Positions 33,319-42,604 of a stretch of 64,000 nt of DNA are shown one piece after another. Each line of letters begins with the position of its first letter. The first letter of the stretch is position 1. A model generated the notes under the pieces. The model searched no databases. It was not told where the DNA came from and was given only the letters and a program-made list of their open reading frames with translations. Both the position numbers and the translations under genes were made by a program. The stretch is from JANRLL01 sp033762715 (GTDB lineage Bacteria > Pseudomonadota > Alphaproteobacteria > Rickettsiales > SXRF01). The stretch is from NCBI GenBank assembly GCA_033762715.1, contig JANRLL010000016.1, forward strand, positions 62,001 through 126,000, given 5' to 3'.

Positions 33319-34308
33319 ATGGCCGTTTATACCACACTCAGCGATGATGATATTCGCAGCTTCCTAACTCGTTACCGGATTGGCGAGCTTGTCTCGGCGC
33401 ATGGTATTACTGAAGGTATCGAAAACACCAACTATCTATTGCTGCTCGATGAGGCCGGTGCGCGCACCCGCTATATTCTGACTGTATTTGAAAAACGGGT
33501 GGATATTGCGCAGTTGCCATTTTTTATGGGGTTGACCAGTTGGTTAGCCGATCGTGGCGTGAGCTGCCCACGGCCGGTTTCCGGTTGGAATGGCGGCACG
33601 ATTTATGACATCAAAGGCAAGCGAGCGGTCATCGTGCGCTTCATCGAGGGGCGCAATAATCCCGATATTACCGCGCCACATTGTGAGCTGGTGGGGCGGT
33701 GGATGGGGCGCATGCATTTGGCTGCCGAAGGGTTTTCAATGTTACGCCGCAATAGCATGATGTTGTCGGAATGGCATCGCTTATTTCATGCCACGCGCAG
33801 CCAAGCGAATATGATCGATTCAGGGCTTGAACAACTTATACAAAAAGAGTTGGCCTATGTGGAACGCCATTGGCCCAGCAGCCTACCGGCCGGTATTATT
33901 CACGGCGATGTTTTTCCCGATAACGTGTTCTTTAAGCAGAATAATGCGAGTGAACTCATCCTATCGGGTGTCATTGATTTTTATTTTGCCTGCTATGATT
34001 ACTGGATCTATGACGTGCTGATTGCCATGAATGCCTGGTGTTTTGACAGCAATCATCAATTTGTGCCGGAACATGCGCGTGCGCTGTGCAAAGGGTATCA
34101 GTCGATTAGGCCTTTCACCGATACCGAAAAATCGGCTGCTTCTGTGCTTGCGCGCGGTGCGGCATTGCGTTTCCTTTCTACCCGTAGCTATGATTGGGTG
34201 CATCATAATAGTGATGCACTGGTAGTGCCTAAGGATCCCAAAGAATATGTTCAGAAGCTTCGCTTTTTTCAGCAGTTTGACGGCTTTGATTCTTTATTTG
34301 GCGCATGA
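33319..34308 (+). CDS. thrB: Homoserine kinase, aminoglycoside-phosphotransferase-fold type
   Basis: A 329-residue kinase of threonine synthesis, of the alphaproteobacterial/Pseudomonas form that has the APH/choline-kinase fold rather than the GHMP fold. The N-terminal HGITEGIENTNYLL is diagnostic. The catalytic loop is GIIHGDVFPDNVFF and the metal-binding Asp is in VIDFYFACYDYW. It is followed by rnhA with a 4-bp overlap, an arrangement common in alphaproteobacteria. Confidence 0.92.
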   Translation: MAVYTTLSDDDIRSFLTRYRIGELVSAHGITEGIENTNYLLLLDEAGARTRYILTVFEKRVDIAQLPFFMGLTSWLADRGVSCPRPVSGWNGGTIYDIKGKRAVIVRFIEGRNNPDITAPHCELVGRWMGRMHLAAEGFSMLRRNSMMLSEWHRLFHATRSQANMIDSGLEQLIQKELAYVERHWPSSLPAGIIHGDVFPDNVFFKQNNASELILSGVIDFYFACYDYWIYDVLIAMNAWCFDSNHQFVPEHARALCKGYQSIRPFTDTEKSAASVLARGAALRFLSTRSYDWVHHNSDALVVPKDPKEYVQKLRFFQQFDGFDSLFGA

Positions 34309-34739
34309 AAAAGCACGTAGATATTTATACGGACGGCGCATGCTCGGGTAATCCTGGGCCTGGCGGGTGGGGCGCGGTCTTGATTTATGGAAAAGTTGAG
34401 AAAGAGCTATCGGGTGGCGAGTCTGACACCACCAATAACCGTATGGAGCTCATGGCCGCTATTCAGGCATTGAAGGCACTGAAATCATCCTGTCAGGTCG
34501 ATTTATATACAGATAGCACCTATGTTATGAAAGGTATTACGGAGTGGTGTGTCGGTTGGCGCAAGAATAATTGGAAAACGGCCGATAGAAAGCCGGTCAA
34601 GAATGTCGATTTATGGCAAATGCTGGAACAAGAAGTCGCGAAACATGATATTAGCTGGCATTGGGTTAAAGGCCATAATGGCCATGATTTTAATGAACGT
34701 GCGGATGAATTAGCACGTGGCGCCATTCCAAAAGCATAA
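34305..34739 (+). CDS. rnhA: Ribonuclease HI
   Basis: A 144-residue endonuclease that degrades the RNA strand of RNA–DNA hybrids. Acidic residues sit in IYTDGACSGNPGPGGWGAVL, SGGESDTTNNRMELMAAI, VDLYTDSTYV and NERADELA. The basic protrusion WRKNNWKTADRKPVKN is present. It overlaps thrB by 4 bp. Confidence 0.96.
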   Translation: MKKHVDIYTDGACSGNPGPGGWGAVLIYGKVEKELSGGESDTTNNRMELMAAIQALKALKSSCQVDLYTDSTYVMKGITEWCVGWRKNNWKTADRKPVKNVDLWQMLEQEVAKHDISWHWVKGHNGHDFNERADELARGAIPKA

Positions 34740-34765
34740 GAATAACCCAGTACAGCACTTGATTT

Positions 34766-34781
34766 TTAAGATTATATTAAC
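34766..34781 (+). promoter_or_regulatory. Candidate CtrA-binding site before the chemoreceptor gene
   Basis: TTAA-N7-TTAAC reads TTAA GATTATA TTAAC, an exact match to the alphaproteobacterial CtrA consensus. It lies 57 bp before the chemoreceptor ATG, in the promoter-sized gap after rnhA. CtrA commonly controls motility and chemotaxis genes. The match is short and AT-rich, so chance occurrence is possible. Confidence 0.45.
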
Positions 34782-34838
34782 CTTGAAGGCGTAAATGTAA
34801 ATTAGTGTAGTCCGTGTATCTCATGTAGGATCTTTGTT

Positions 34839-36926
34839 ATGAATAATTTGAAAATTTCTGTTCGCCTCTTGCTATTGGTGGCAGTCTTCTTTTTGCCCTT
34901 AGCGTATTCGGTTTACCTCTTCTACGGCAATGTATCTTCTCAGATACAGTTTGCTGTTTCTGAGAAGACAGGCAATCTTTATCTGCGCAGCTTGCTCAAG
35001 GTTATCGATGGAGTTGAGCGGCATTATTCTTTTCAGTTACAGGCTAAATCAGAAGATACAAATGCCTCTGCCCAGATAGTAAAGCTCGGCGAACAGATCA
35101 CAAAAGACTTTTCTGAACTAAAACAGGTTACCCAGCAAGTTGCTATCGACCTGCAGCTGAATGAAGAAGGACTCAAGAAAAATAATCGCGAAGAATTAAG
35201 TTACGAAAAAGTATATGCCAAATGGCAAGAAATTATGTCATCGGGCCAACCTTATAATAGTAGCCTATATGAGGGTTTAATTACAGATTTACAGGGCTTG
35301 GTCGCGTATGCAGGCCAATATTCTAATCTGATTTTAGATCCGGATCTGGATAGCTATTCACTGATGGACGCATTGGTTATTCCGTTGCCTGTTACTATCA
35401 GTCGCATTAATATTGCAGCAAGTCTTTCCAGAGAGCATGTTATGTTAGGAAAGCCGCTCAAGACAGAGGATTTGCAAGCTATTGGCGGTATTGCAACCAT
35501 GATTGAACAAGCCGATATAGCGCGTGTAGATGGTGATATTAAATTAGCCTATGCAGAAGATGCTAAAAATTATGGCGTTAGTGATACATTAAAACCCAAT
35601 ACCGAGAAACAGCTTGCCGCATATGTTGAAGCCAACCAAGCCTATGCGACATTGCTGCATAGCATTGCAAGAGGACAGTCAATCAACGCGGAAACATTGT
35701 TTGCGTATGCAGATCGTGCTAGCGAAACGGCTTATAATCTCTTTACCGTGGGAATAGAAGAACTAGATGTGCTGTTAGATAAGCGTATTGAGTATTATGA
35801 AAGCGAGCGCTTTAAAAGGCTCGGGATTTTTTCCGTATTCCTATTATTGGGTTTTGCTCTGAATGGGTTTATTTCTTCTGGTATTAAGAATTCCTTACGC
35901 AAATTGCAAACGGCCATGATCGAGATTGCGGGGGGTAATTTGGATTATCCTGTGCCGTGTTTGGAACAAAAGGATGAGATTGGCGATATGGCCGCCACAT
36001 TAGAGACATTTAAGAAAAATTCTGTTGAAGCGAAGAAAATACAGGATGAGAAAAGTAAGGAACAGGCTCAAAAAGTGGAACGCCAGAAGCAGATGGAACT
36101 GCTTATCAAAGATTTTGAAACCAAGGTCTCTAAGCTCTTGTTTGAAGTGTCAAGCGCAACCGAGCAGATGAAAGATGTTGCCCATAATATGGAGGACAAC
36201 TCTCATAAAACCTCTGATAAATCGAATGCAACTATGTCGGTGACTAAAGAAACTTCTAACAATGTATCGGCTATTGCCGCAGCTGCAGAGGAACTATCTG
36301 CATCAATTAATGAAATTTCTTCTCAGGTGCTGCGTTCTACGTCTGTAACAAAAGATGCTGTAATCAAGGCCAAAGATGCAGACGCTACTATTCAACAATT
36401 GTCAAAAGCAGCCAATGGGATTGGTGATGTCATTACGTTGATTAGCGATATCGCTGAGCAAATCAACTTATTGGCACTTAATGCGACTATTGAATCGGCG
36501 CGTGCAGGTGAGGCGGGGAAAGGCTTTGCTGTGGTAGCAACTGAAGTCAAAAGTCTTGCAAGCCAAACCACGAAGGCAACGGAAAATATTGCATTGCAGA
36601 TTAACCAGATGCAATCCGTAGTGGCAAATGTTGTGTCCGCCTTAAGCTCCATTGCGGGAGCTATTGGCCAGGTGGATGAAATAGCATCGACTATTGCAGC
36701 AGCGGTTGAGGAGCAAGGGGCGGCTACGAAAGAAATTGCTATGAATATTCAAAGAACTTCTGATCGTGTGTACGAGGTTTCCAACAATGTGACGGAAGTT
36801 GGTGAAATGGCAGTAGCTACTAATAACAATGCCAAAGGTGTATTAACTTCGCTTGAAGTCTTTAATCAACAGTCTTCATCCCTACAAGATGAAATTGAGC
36901 GCTTTCTAAAAACGATTACCCAATAA
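34839..36926 (+). CDS. Methyl-accepting chemotaxis protein
   Basis: A 695-residue transmembrane chemoreceptor. TM1 is near residues 9–29 and TM2 near 327–349 (LGIFSVFLLLGFALNGFISSG), bracketing a large periplasmic helical sensor domain of about 300 residues. A HAMP domain (LRKLQTAMIEIAGGNLDYPV) and the cytoplasmic signalling domain follow. The hairpin tip is INLLALNATIESARAGEAGKG. The ligand is unknown. No other che genes lie in the window, so it is a lone receptor. It has a CtrA-like site upstream and a strong terminator downstream. Confidence 0.93.
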   Translation: MNNLKISVRLLLLVAVFFLPLAYSVYLFYGNVSSQIQFAVSEKTGNLYLRSLLKVIDGVERHYSFQLQAKSEDTNASAQIVKLGEQITKDFSELKQVTQQVAIDLQLNEEGLKKNNREELSYEKVYAKWQEIMSSGQPYNSSLYEGLITDLQGLVAYAGQYSNLILDPDLDSYSLMDALVIPLPVTISRINIAASLSREHVMLGKPLKTEDLQAIGGIATMIEQADIARVDGDIKLAYAEDAKNYGVSDTLKPNTEKQLAAYVEANQAYATLLHSIARGQSINAETLFAYADRASETAYNLFTVGIEELDVLLDKRIEYYESERFKRLGIFSVFLLLGFALNGFISSGIKNSLRKLQTAMIEIAGGNLDYPVPCLEQKDEIGDMAATLETFKKNSVEAKKIQDEKSKEQAQKVERQKQMELLIKDFETKVSKLLFEVSSATEQMKDVAHNMEDNSHKTSDKSNATMSVTKETSNNVSAIAAAAEELSASINEISSQVLRSTSVTKDAVIKAKDADATIQQLSKAANGIGDVITLISDIAEQINLLALNATIESARAGEAGKGFAVVATEVKSLASQTTKATENIALQINQMQSVVANVVSALSSIAGAIGQVDEIASTIAAAVEEQGAATKEIAMNIQRTSDRVYEVSNNVTEVGEMAVATNNNAKGVLTSLEVFNQQSSSLQDEIERFLKTITQ

Positions 36927-36943
36927 ACATGTAAGGTGAATAA

Positions 36944-36973
36944 AAAAAGCCCATACCGAAGTATGGGCTTTTT
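36944..36973. terminator. Bidirectional rho-independent terminator
   Basis: AAAAAGCCCATAC-CGAA-GTATGGGCTTTTT: a perfect stem whose A/T ends give a T run on both strands. It lies between the convergent chemoreceptor and bactofilin genes and can terminate both. Confidence 0.92.
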
Positions 36974-36991
36974 AAATTGATAGGTAGATGC

Positions 36992-37744
36992 TTACGCAGC
37001 TACTTTGTCATCTTGCTTTGCATTCTGACGTGCAGCAGGACGTGACGCTGTTGCTGATGTAGAGGCAGCAGACGAGGTGGTTTTGATTTCGCCCGTCAGC
37101 TCACCGCCGCGCTCGATTTCGATTTCACCATACGTGATTTTGCCACGTACGCGACCGGTTGCATAAATAACCAGACGACCGCTTACAACCAGATCGCCTT
37201 CGAACAGGCCGCTGATCTCAGCATCTTCAATACGAGCTGAGCCTTTGAACGAGCCAGATTCCGCGATTTCTACGGTGTGCACATCGTTTAAGGTCGCATC
37301 TACTTTACCTTCAATCACCAGGCGATCGCAGGTCGCGATTTCACCTTTGAGTAGGATATCGCTGCCAACAGTCAATACGCGGCGACCTGGCGATTTGCTA
37401 CCGCTGTTTGATGCAGAGGATGCAGCAGAAGGAGCAGCCAATGGCGCTTTGTTTTCTGGCAGGCGGTTGCGAGTGATTTCGCTGCTGTTGATTGGAGCTG
37501 AGGTGCTAGGACGGAACGAGCTAGCAGGAGCAACCGGTGCGGCAGGACGGCTAGGCGCTGCTTGTGGTGCTGATGCAGCAGGAGCTGCTGGGGTATAGCT
37601 AGAGGCGCTAGAAGGGCTAGAAGCAGTTGCGCTGCTTGCTGGCGCAGATTGCGCAGGGGTAATTACGTTAGCGGATTCAATATTGTCATCCACTAGGGTA
37701 TCGCTGGTGGTGTCAAAAAGGCTGTCTTCTTTGCGACGAAACAT
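36992..37744 (-). CDS. Bactofilin family cytoskeletal protein
   Basis: A 250-residue protein with a disordered Ser/Ala/Pro-rich N-terminal region (about residues 20–110). The bactofilin (DUF583) beta-helix core runs from about 115 to 215, from LTVGSDILLKGEIATCDRLV to GEIEIERGGELTGEI. The C-terminal tail is Ser/Ala-rich. Bactofilins polymerise without nucleotide and scaffold local peptidoglycan synthesis, stalks or motility structures. The long N-terminal extension exceeds that of many homologues. No M23 peptidase neighbour is present, unlike the common bactofilin pairing. Confidence 0.92.
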   Translation of the reverse strand: MFRRKEDSLFDTTSDTLVDDNIESANVITPAQSAPASSATASSPSSASSYTPAAPAASAPQAAPSRPAAPVAPASSFRPSTSAPINSSEITRNRLPENKAPLAAPSAASSASNSGSKSPGRRVLTVGSDILLKGEIATCDRLVIEGKVDATLNDVHTVEIAESGSFKGSARIEDAEISGLFEGDLVVSGRLVIYATGRVRGKITYGEIEIERGGELTGEIKTTSSAASTSATASRPAARQNAKQDDKVAA

Positions 37745-37847
37745 GGGGTTCTCCTACGATTTTGGGTAATGCTGACCAAACTGTCAGAAATAAACTATAG
37801 GATTTAATGCTGCGGCGCCACAAAAATTTGTAATAAATTTTTGTGTG

Positions 37848-38912
37848 TTATTTCAGATGTTTTGGTGAGAAAAACACCAAACGCGCCATATAGGTAAAAG
37901 CAGGGTTGGTGATAACGGCATTGAGCAGCCAATTCGGGGCAAAACGCTCATAGCCAAAGCGCAAGAGTTGTTTGGCTTGAAAGCGTGGGTATATGCTCGA
38001 TATACGGGTTGAGGGGTGAGGGGCTTGATGGCGAATATGAGCGGCTAAATGCATGCCCAATAATGTGCCATAACGCAGGGCCGTATGAATACCGCCGGCG
38101 GTCAGTGGCGAGACCATGCCCGCAGCATCGCCAACAAGCATCACATTGCCCTTGCAAAAAGGCTGCACCAATCCACCCACAGGAATTAAACCGCCTCGCC
38201 TGGCTACGATCTGCGCCTGCGAGAAATCAAATAACGGCTTCATTTGCGTTACAAAAGCGTCAATATCGGGGCGTGCGGGCATGCGTTGCGCCAGCCCCAC
38301 CTGAGTGACGCCGACACTGGGAATCACCCATCCTAAATAACCGTGTGCGAGCCTCTGATCCAAGAAGCAATAAAAGGCATTCGGATCATCAAGCGGCAGG
38401 CCGGAAAATTCAGCTTCGGCACCCAGTAAAAATTGCGTATTTTTCCCAAGGCCAAAATCATCGGCTACTTTGGAGCGTGGACCATCGGCGCCAATGAGAA
38501 AGCGTGCACGAAATTGACCATTATTGACCGAGATAAAGCCATTTTCTTCGCAACCATTTTCATAGGCCGTGTCATAGAGAATCGTGGCGCCGGCGCGAAT
38601 GGCTTCATGTGAAAAATATTCCATCATGCGCGGCGTATCGGTGGTCAGGAAAAAATAATCCGGCGATTTCAAATGCACGTGTTTGAGATTCGGTGCATAG
38701 AGGCGCACATCGGTGACCTTGCGCGTTACCGTGTCGGGAATGGCGAATTCATCAGCGCATTCTTTGACGATAATACCGGTGGTATGCATGCCGATACCGG
38801 CTGCTTTTTTACGCTCCAGCAGCAAGACATTAATGCCTTGTTCGGCCAGCGTATTTGCGCATAAGAGGCCAGCAAATCCGCCGCCTGCGATAATTACATC
38901 ATATGAGGTCAT
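37848..38912 (-). CDS. Geranylgeranyl-reductase-family FAD-dependent oxidoreductase
   Basis: A 354-residue flavoprotein. The N-terminal FAD fold is VIIAGGGFAGLLCANTLAEQG, the second motif is FLIGADGPRSKVADDFG, and the third is VMLVGDAAGMVSPLTAGGIH, the usual set for the geranylgeranyl reductase/UbiH-like group. The substrate could be an isoprenoid lipid or another hydrophobic compound. It overlaps the end of mutY by 4 bp on the same strand, so it is downstream in the mutY transcript. Confidence 0.85.
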   Translation of the reverse strand: MTSYDVIIAGGGFAGLLCANTLAEQGINVLLLERKKAAGIGMHTTGIIVKECADEFAIPDTVTRKVTDVRLYAPNLKHVHLKSPDYFFLTTDTPRMMEYFSHEAIRAGATILYDTAYENGCEENGFISVNNGQFRARFLIGADGPRSKVADDFGLGKNTQFLLGAEAEFSGLPLDDPNAFYCFLDQRLAHGYLGWVIPSVGVTQVGLAQRMPARPDIDAFVTQMKPLFDFSQAQIVARRGGLIPVGGLVQPFCKGNVMLVGDAAGMVSPLTAGGIHTALRYGTLLGMHLAAHIRHQAPHPSTRISSIYPRFQAKQLLRFGYERFAPNWLLNAVITNPAFTYMARLVFFSPKHLK

Positions 38913-39901
38913 GCGCTGCTTCTAGCCGAATTTGCTGCTTCCAGCAATTGCAGAATCTTTTTCTCGGCCATCGACATGGGCAGCTTGGAGAGTTGTTTAA
39001 AACCATACCAATCCTTGCCGCTTTTAGCGGTTTTCATAAGCCATATATCGGCATCGAGCGTGAAATGACTATATTGCTGGGTGACGTGGCCCAGCAAGGT
39101 TGCTTTCGTGGGTGCTGCCTCCTGCTCAATGAAATGATAGAGCCCTTGCAAAAAGCGGCTGGTGCGGACGGTGCTGTAATAAAACCCTTGAGCGTTTTGC
39201 TGCACAATGATGTGCTTACGGCGAATGGGCGTCGCTTTTTTGGTTTTAGGAGCTGGGTATGATTCGGGCGAGCGTTGGCCTTCGCAGATCACATTAGCAG
39301 GACATACAGGGCAGTTGGGATTGCGTTTGGTGCATACCAGCGAGCCGATATCCATCATCGCCTGGTTATAATCGAACGGTTGCTTGCGATCGAGCAGGAT
39401 AAAGGCTTTTTCCCAGAGCTCTTCGCTAGTGGGATATTCCAGTGCAAAAACACGGGCGATGATGCGTTTCACATTCGCTTCCATCACTGGCACTGGCTGA
39501 TAGTAGGCAAAAGCAGCAATCGCATGGGCGGTGTTGCGACCAATGCCTGGCAGCTCCATTAGCTGCTCAACCTGCTGCGGCAAGGAACGGCCACATAGCT
39601 CGGCAGCTTTATGCAAATTGGCCGCGCGGCTGTAATAACCCAGCCCTTGCCAGGCGGTGAGCACCTCCTGCCGAGAGGCGCGTTTGAGAGCCTCTAAACT
39701 TGGAAAGCGCTTCAAAAACGGCCCATAATAGCGCTCCAGCACGGTTTTCACCTGGGTTTGCTGCAGCATGACTTCGCTGACATAGATGTGATACGCATCC
39801 TGCGTATGCCGCCAGGGCAGGTCCTTGCGCCCATGGGCTCCATACCAGGCATGCAGCTTGCGGTGGAAGGCCGTGATGGATGGTTTGCTTTTTGAAGTCA
39901 T
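38909..39901 (-). CDS. mutY: A/G-specific adenine DNA glycosylase
   Basis: A 330-residue repair enzyme that removes adenine opposite 8-oxoguanine. EVMLQQTQVKTV holds the catalytic Glu, PGIGRNTAHAI the helix-hairpin-helix, and CTKRNPNCPVCPANVIC the Cys-x6-Cys-x2-Cys-x5-Cys Fe-S loop. The C-terminal NUDIX-like domain has YSHFTLD, the 8-oxoG-sensing FSH-type motif. Oddity: the usual catalytic Asp in the DGNVKR motif is Glu here (PVMEANVKR; codon at 39479–39481). ATG 39901 was chosen over one seven codons upstream because it leaves a normal gap to the divergent esterase gene. Confidence 0.92.
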   Translation of the reverse strand: MTSKSKPSITAFHRKLHAWYGAHGRKDLPWRHTQDAYHIYVSEVMLQQTQVKTVLERYYGPFLKRFPSLEALKRASRQEVLTAWQGLGYYSRAANLHKAAELCGRSLPQQVEQLMELPGIGRNTAHAIAAFAYYQPVPVMEANVKRIIARVFALEYPTSEELWEKAFILLDRKQPFDYNQAMMDIGSLVCTKRNPNCPVCPANVICEGQRSPESYPAPKTKKATPIRRKHIIVQQNAQGFYYSTVRTSRFLQGLYHFIEQEAAPTKATLLGHVTQQYSHFTLDADIWLMKTAKSGKDWYGFKQLSKLPMSMAEKKILQLLEAANSARSSA

Positions 39902-39936
39902 TGCTATATAATATAATTTCAATTTTTGTAGCGACT
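39902..39936. promoter_or_regulatory. Short AT-rich divergent promoter region
   Basis: Only 35 bp separate the start codons of mutY and the SGNH esterase. The interval contains TATATAATATAAT, which offers -10-like elements on both strands. The -35 elements would fall inside the opposite genes. Seen in sequence; promoter activity is inference. Confidence 0.4.
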
Positions 39937-40698
39937 ATGAAAAAGTTTTTCGAGCGTTTTCTTCCTTTTTTATTCCTGGTCTTATGTGCTTCGCAGGCCT
40001 CAGCGGTCACTATGCGTGTCGTGGTGTATGGCGATAGCTTAACAGCGGGCTATCAGCTGGGGGTCGAAGAATCCTATTCGGCTAAACTGATGCGCAAGCT
40101 CAAAGAGGTGGGCTATGACAGCATCGAAGTCATCAATATGGGCAGCGCTACTCAGACCTCGGCCAGTGGCGCTGAGGGCATTGGCGCTATTATCGATAGA
40201 TATCCCGATGTCGTGGTGGTGCAGTTGGGTAATAACGACGTATGGCGTGGTGTCAGCGCGGACTATATTAAAAAGAATATAAGCGCGGTGGTAAGTGCAT
40301 TACGCGAGAAAGATATTTATGTGGTGGTGCTGGGTACGCATGCGACCACCGGCGGGCAAACCGCATATGCCAAACAAGTCGAAGAGATTTTCACCAGCTT
40401 TGATAAGGTCGCGGGAGTCAGTGTCTATCCCTATGTTTTAAATGGCATCGTCAATAATCCGGCTTTGACGCTGGCTGATGGCTATCATCCCAATAGCAAA
40501 GGCATGGACGTGATCGTAGAAGGCACGTACCGCTTGGTGGACGCTGGCTTGCGCACCAAATGGCACACCAAGCAAATTGAGCAATATCAAAAGCAAATCG
40601 ATGGCAATCTGCCACCTGGCTTTGCCCAGCCCGGGGTGATTATTGCACCCAGCGGCAGCGCACCGGTTCCAGAGAACGTCCCGCCTCCTGCCGAGTGA
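39937..40698 (+). CDS. SGNH/GDSL hydrolase, exported (arylesterase/TesA-like)
   Basis: A 253-residue exported esterase. The signal peptide is MKKFFERFLPFLFLVLCASQ ending ASA. Block I is VVYGDSLTAGYQLG with the nucleophile Ser, block III is QLGNNDVWRG, and block V is LADGYHPNSKGMDV with the catalytic Asp and His. The C-terminal 50 residues, Pro/Gly-rich, exceed the TesA fold. The start was set at ATG 39937 because the signal peptide begins there. It probably acts on esters or lysophospholipids in the periplasm. Confidence 0.88.
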   Translation: MKKFFERFLPFLFLVLCASQASAVTMRVVVYGDSLTAGYQLGVEESYSAKLMRKLKEVGYDSIEVINMGSATQTSASGAEGIGAIIDRYPDVVVVQLGNNDVWRGVSADYIKKNISAVVSALREKDIYVVVLGTHATTGGQTAYAKQVEEIFTSFDKVAGVSVYPYVLNGIVNNPALTLADGYHPNSKGMDVIVEGTYRLVDAGLRTKWHTKQIEQYQKQIDGNLPPGFAQPGVIIAPSGSAPVPENVPPPAE

Positions 40699-40774
40699 TG
40701 CAGTTTAGGGTTGTAAATACCCGACTTGGCGTATAGGTTGTTAACCCGAATTTTAACTATATTAGGTTGCTCAC

Positions 40775-42601
40775 ATGCCTCAATCACCTGTTGCAGCGAA
40801 AACCCCTCCCGCCTTTGATATTACCACCGGTTCGCTACCGGCTTCTCGCAAAGTCTATATCGATGGTGTGGCTATGCGCGAAATTCAGCTGTCCAATGGT
40901 GAGCCGTCGCTTCTGGTGTATGACACCTCAGGCCCCTATACCGATCCGAAAGCGCAAATCGATATCTATAAAGGCCTGCCTAAATTGCGTGATGAGTGGA
41001 TTCGCTCTCGCGGCGATGTGGAAGAATATGAAGGCCGCGAAGTAAAGCCGGAAGATAATGGCTTAACGGGTGCGCATAAAGGCGCGGCGGTGGAAGAATT
41101 TCCCAATGTGAATAAGCGTCCCTTGCGCGCAAAAGCCGGCAAGTCGGTGACCCAACTGACCTATGCTCGCGCTGGCATCATCACCAAAGAGATGGAATAT
41201 ATCGCCATTCGCGAAAATGAAGGCCGCAAATTGGCTGCCGTGCGCAATAAGCCGTATCAGCAAGGCGAAGGCTTTGGCGCCAAGATGCCAGATCTGATCA
41301 CGCCAGAATTCGTGCGCGCTGAAATCGCGGCCGGACGCGCGATTATTCCTTCTAACATCAACCACCCTGAATCGGAGCCGATGATTATCGGCCGTAATTT
41401 CAAAGTGAAGATCAATGCCAATATCGGTAATTCCGCCGTGACCAGTTCGGTCGCCGAAGAAATCGATAAGATGGTATGGGCTACGCGCTGGGGTGCGGAT
41501 AACGTGATGGATCTATCCACCGGCCGCAATATTCATAACATCCGCGAGTGGATCATCCGCAATTCGCCAGTACCCATCGGCACCGTGCCGATCTATCAGG
41601 CGCTGGAAAAAGTCGGTGGCATTGCCGAAGAGCTAACCTGGGAAGTCTACCGCGACACGTTGATCGAGCAATGCGAGCAGGGGGTGGATTATTTCACCAT
41701 CCATGCTGGCGTGCGCTTGCCGTATGTGCCGATGACCGCTAACCGCAAAACCGGCATTGTGTCGCGTGGCGGTTCGATCATGGCCAAATGGTGCCTGTCG
41801 CATCACAAAGAAAGTTTCCTCTACGAGAATTTTGAAGAAATCTGCGCCATCATGCGCGCCTATGACGTGTCGTTCTCACTGGGTGATGGTCTACGTCCTG
41901 GCTCGATCCATGATGCCAATGACGAAGCGCAATTTAGCGAGCTTAAAACACTGGGTGAGCTCACCAAGGTGGCATGGAAACATGATTGCCAGGTGATGAT
42001 CGAAGGCCCTGGTCACGTGCCGATGCATCTGATTAAAGAGAATATGGAAAAGCAGTTGGAGCTCTGCCACGAAGCGCCGTTTTATACGCTTGGGCCACTT
42101 ACCACCGACATCGCGCCTGGCTATGACCATATCACTAGCGGCATTGGTGCGGCGATGATTGGCTGGTTTGGCACGGCTATGCTTTGCTATGTAACGCCAA
42201 AGGAACATCTGGGCTTGCCTAACCGCGATGACGTGAAAGTTGGTGTGGTGACCTATAAGATTGCAGCTCACGCGGCCGATCTGGCCAAAGGCCATCCATC
42301 GGCCTATCACCGCGACGATGCGCTTTCCAAGGCACGCTTCGATTTCCGTTGGCAGGATCAGTTTAATTTGGCACTCGACCCCGAAACGGCAAAAGATTTC
42401 CATGATGAAACCTTACCGGCGGACGGCGCTAAAGTGGCGCATTTCTGCTCGATGTGCGGTCCAAAATTCTGCTCGATGAAAATCTCGCAAGATGTGCGTG
42501 ACTATGCCGATGCGCAGAAAGCGAAAGAAGAAGGGCTTAAAGAAATGGCCGATAAGTTCAATGATGCAGGTGGTGAAATTTATCAAAAGGTAGTGGCGTA
42601 A
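40775..42601 (+). CDS. thiC: Phosphomethylpyrimidine synthase
   Basis: Radical-SAM-like enzyme that converts aminoimidazole ribotide to HMP-phosphate in thiamine synthesis, 608 residues. The C-terminal cluster motif CSMCGPKFCSM is intact. Core blocks include MLCYVTPKEHLGLPNRDDVK and EGPGHVPMHLIKENM. The 76-bp leader contains no recognisable TPP riboswitch, which is unusual for thiC. No other thi genes are nearby. Carbonic anhydrase follows by 3 bp. Confidence 0.97.
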   Translation: MPQSPVAAKTPPAFDITTGSLPASRKVYIDGVAMREIQLSNGEPSLLVYDTSGPYTDPKAQIDIYKGLPKLRDEWIRSRGDVEEYEGREVKPEDNGLTGAHKGAAVEEFPNVNKRPLRAKAGKSVTQLTYARAGIITKEMEYIAIRENEGRKLAAVRNKPYQQGEGFGAKMPDLITPEFVRAEIAAGRAIIPSNINHPESEPMIIGRNFKVKINANIGNSAVTSSVAEEIDKMVWATRWGADNVMDLSTGRNIHNIREWIIRNSPVPIGTVPIYQALEKVGGIAEELTWEVYRDTLIEQCEQGVDYFTIHAGVRLPYVPMTANRKTGIVSRGGSIMAKWCLSHHKESFLYENFEEICAIMRAYDVSFSLGDGLRPGSIHDANDEAQFSELKTLGELTKVAWKHDCQVMIEGPGHVPMHLIKENMEKQLELCHEAPFYTLGPLTTDIAPGYDHITSGIGAAMIGWFGTAMLCYVTPKEHLGLPNRDDVKVGVVTYKIAAHAADLAKGHPSAYHRDDALSKARFDFRWQDQFNLALDPETAKDFHDETLPADGAKVAHFCSMCGPKFCSMKISQDVRDYADAQKAKEEGLKEMADKFNDAGGEIYQKVVA

Positions 42602-42604
42602 CGT

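Noticed and set aside
40741..40757. Possible CtrA site TTAA…TTAAC before thiC
   Set aside because: The spacing is 8 rather than the required 7 bases; a similar N8 pair occurs before the second PfkB gene.
40699..40774. Possible TPP riboswitch before thiC
   Set aside because: The gap is only 76 bp, and I found none of the conserved TPP-aptamer segments (CTGAGA, ACCTGA) in it or in the end of the preceding gene.
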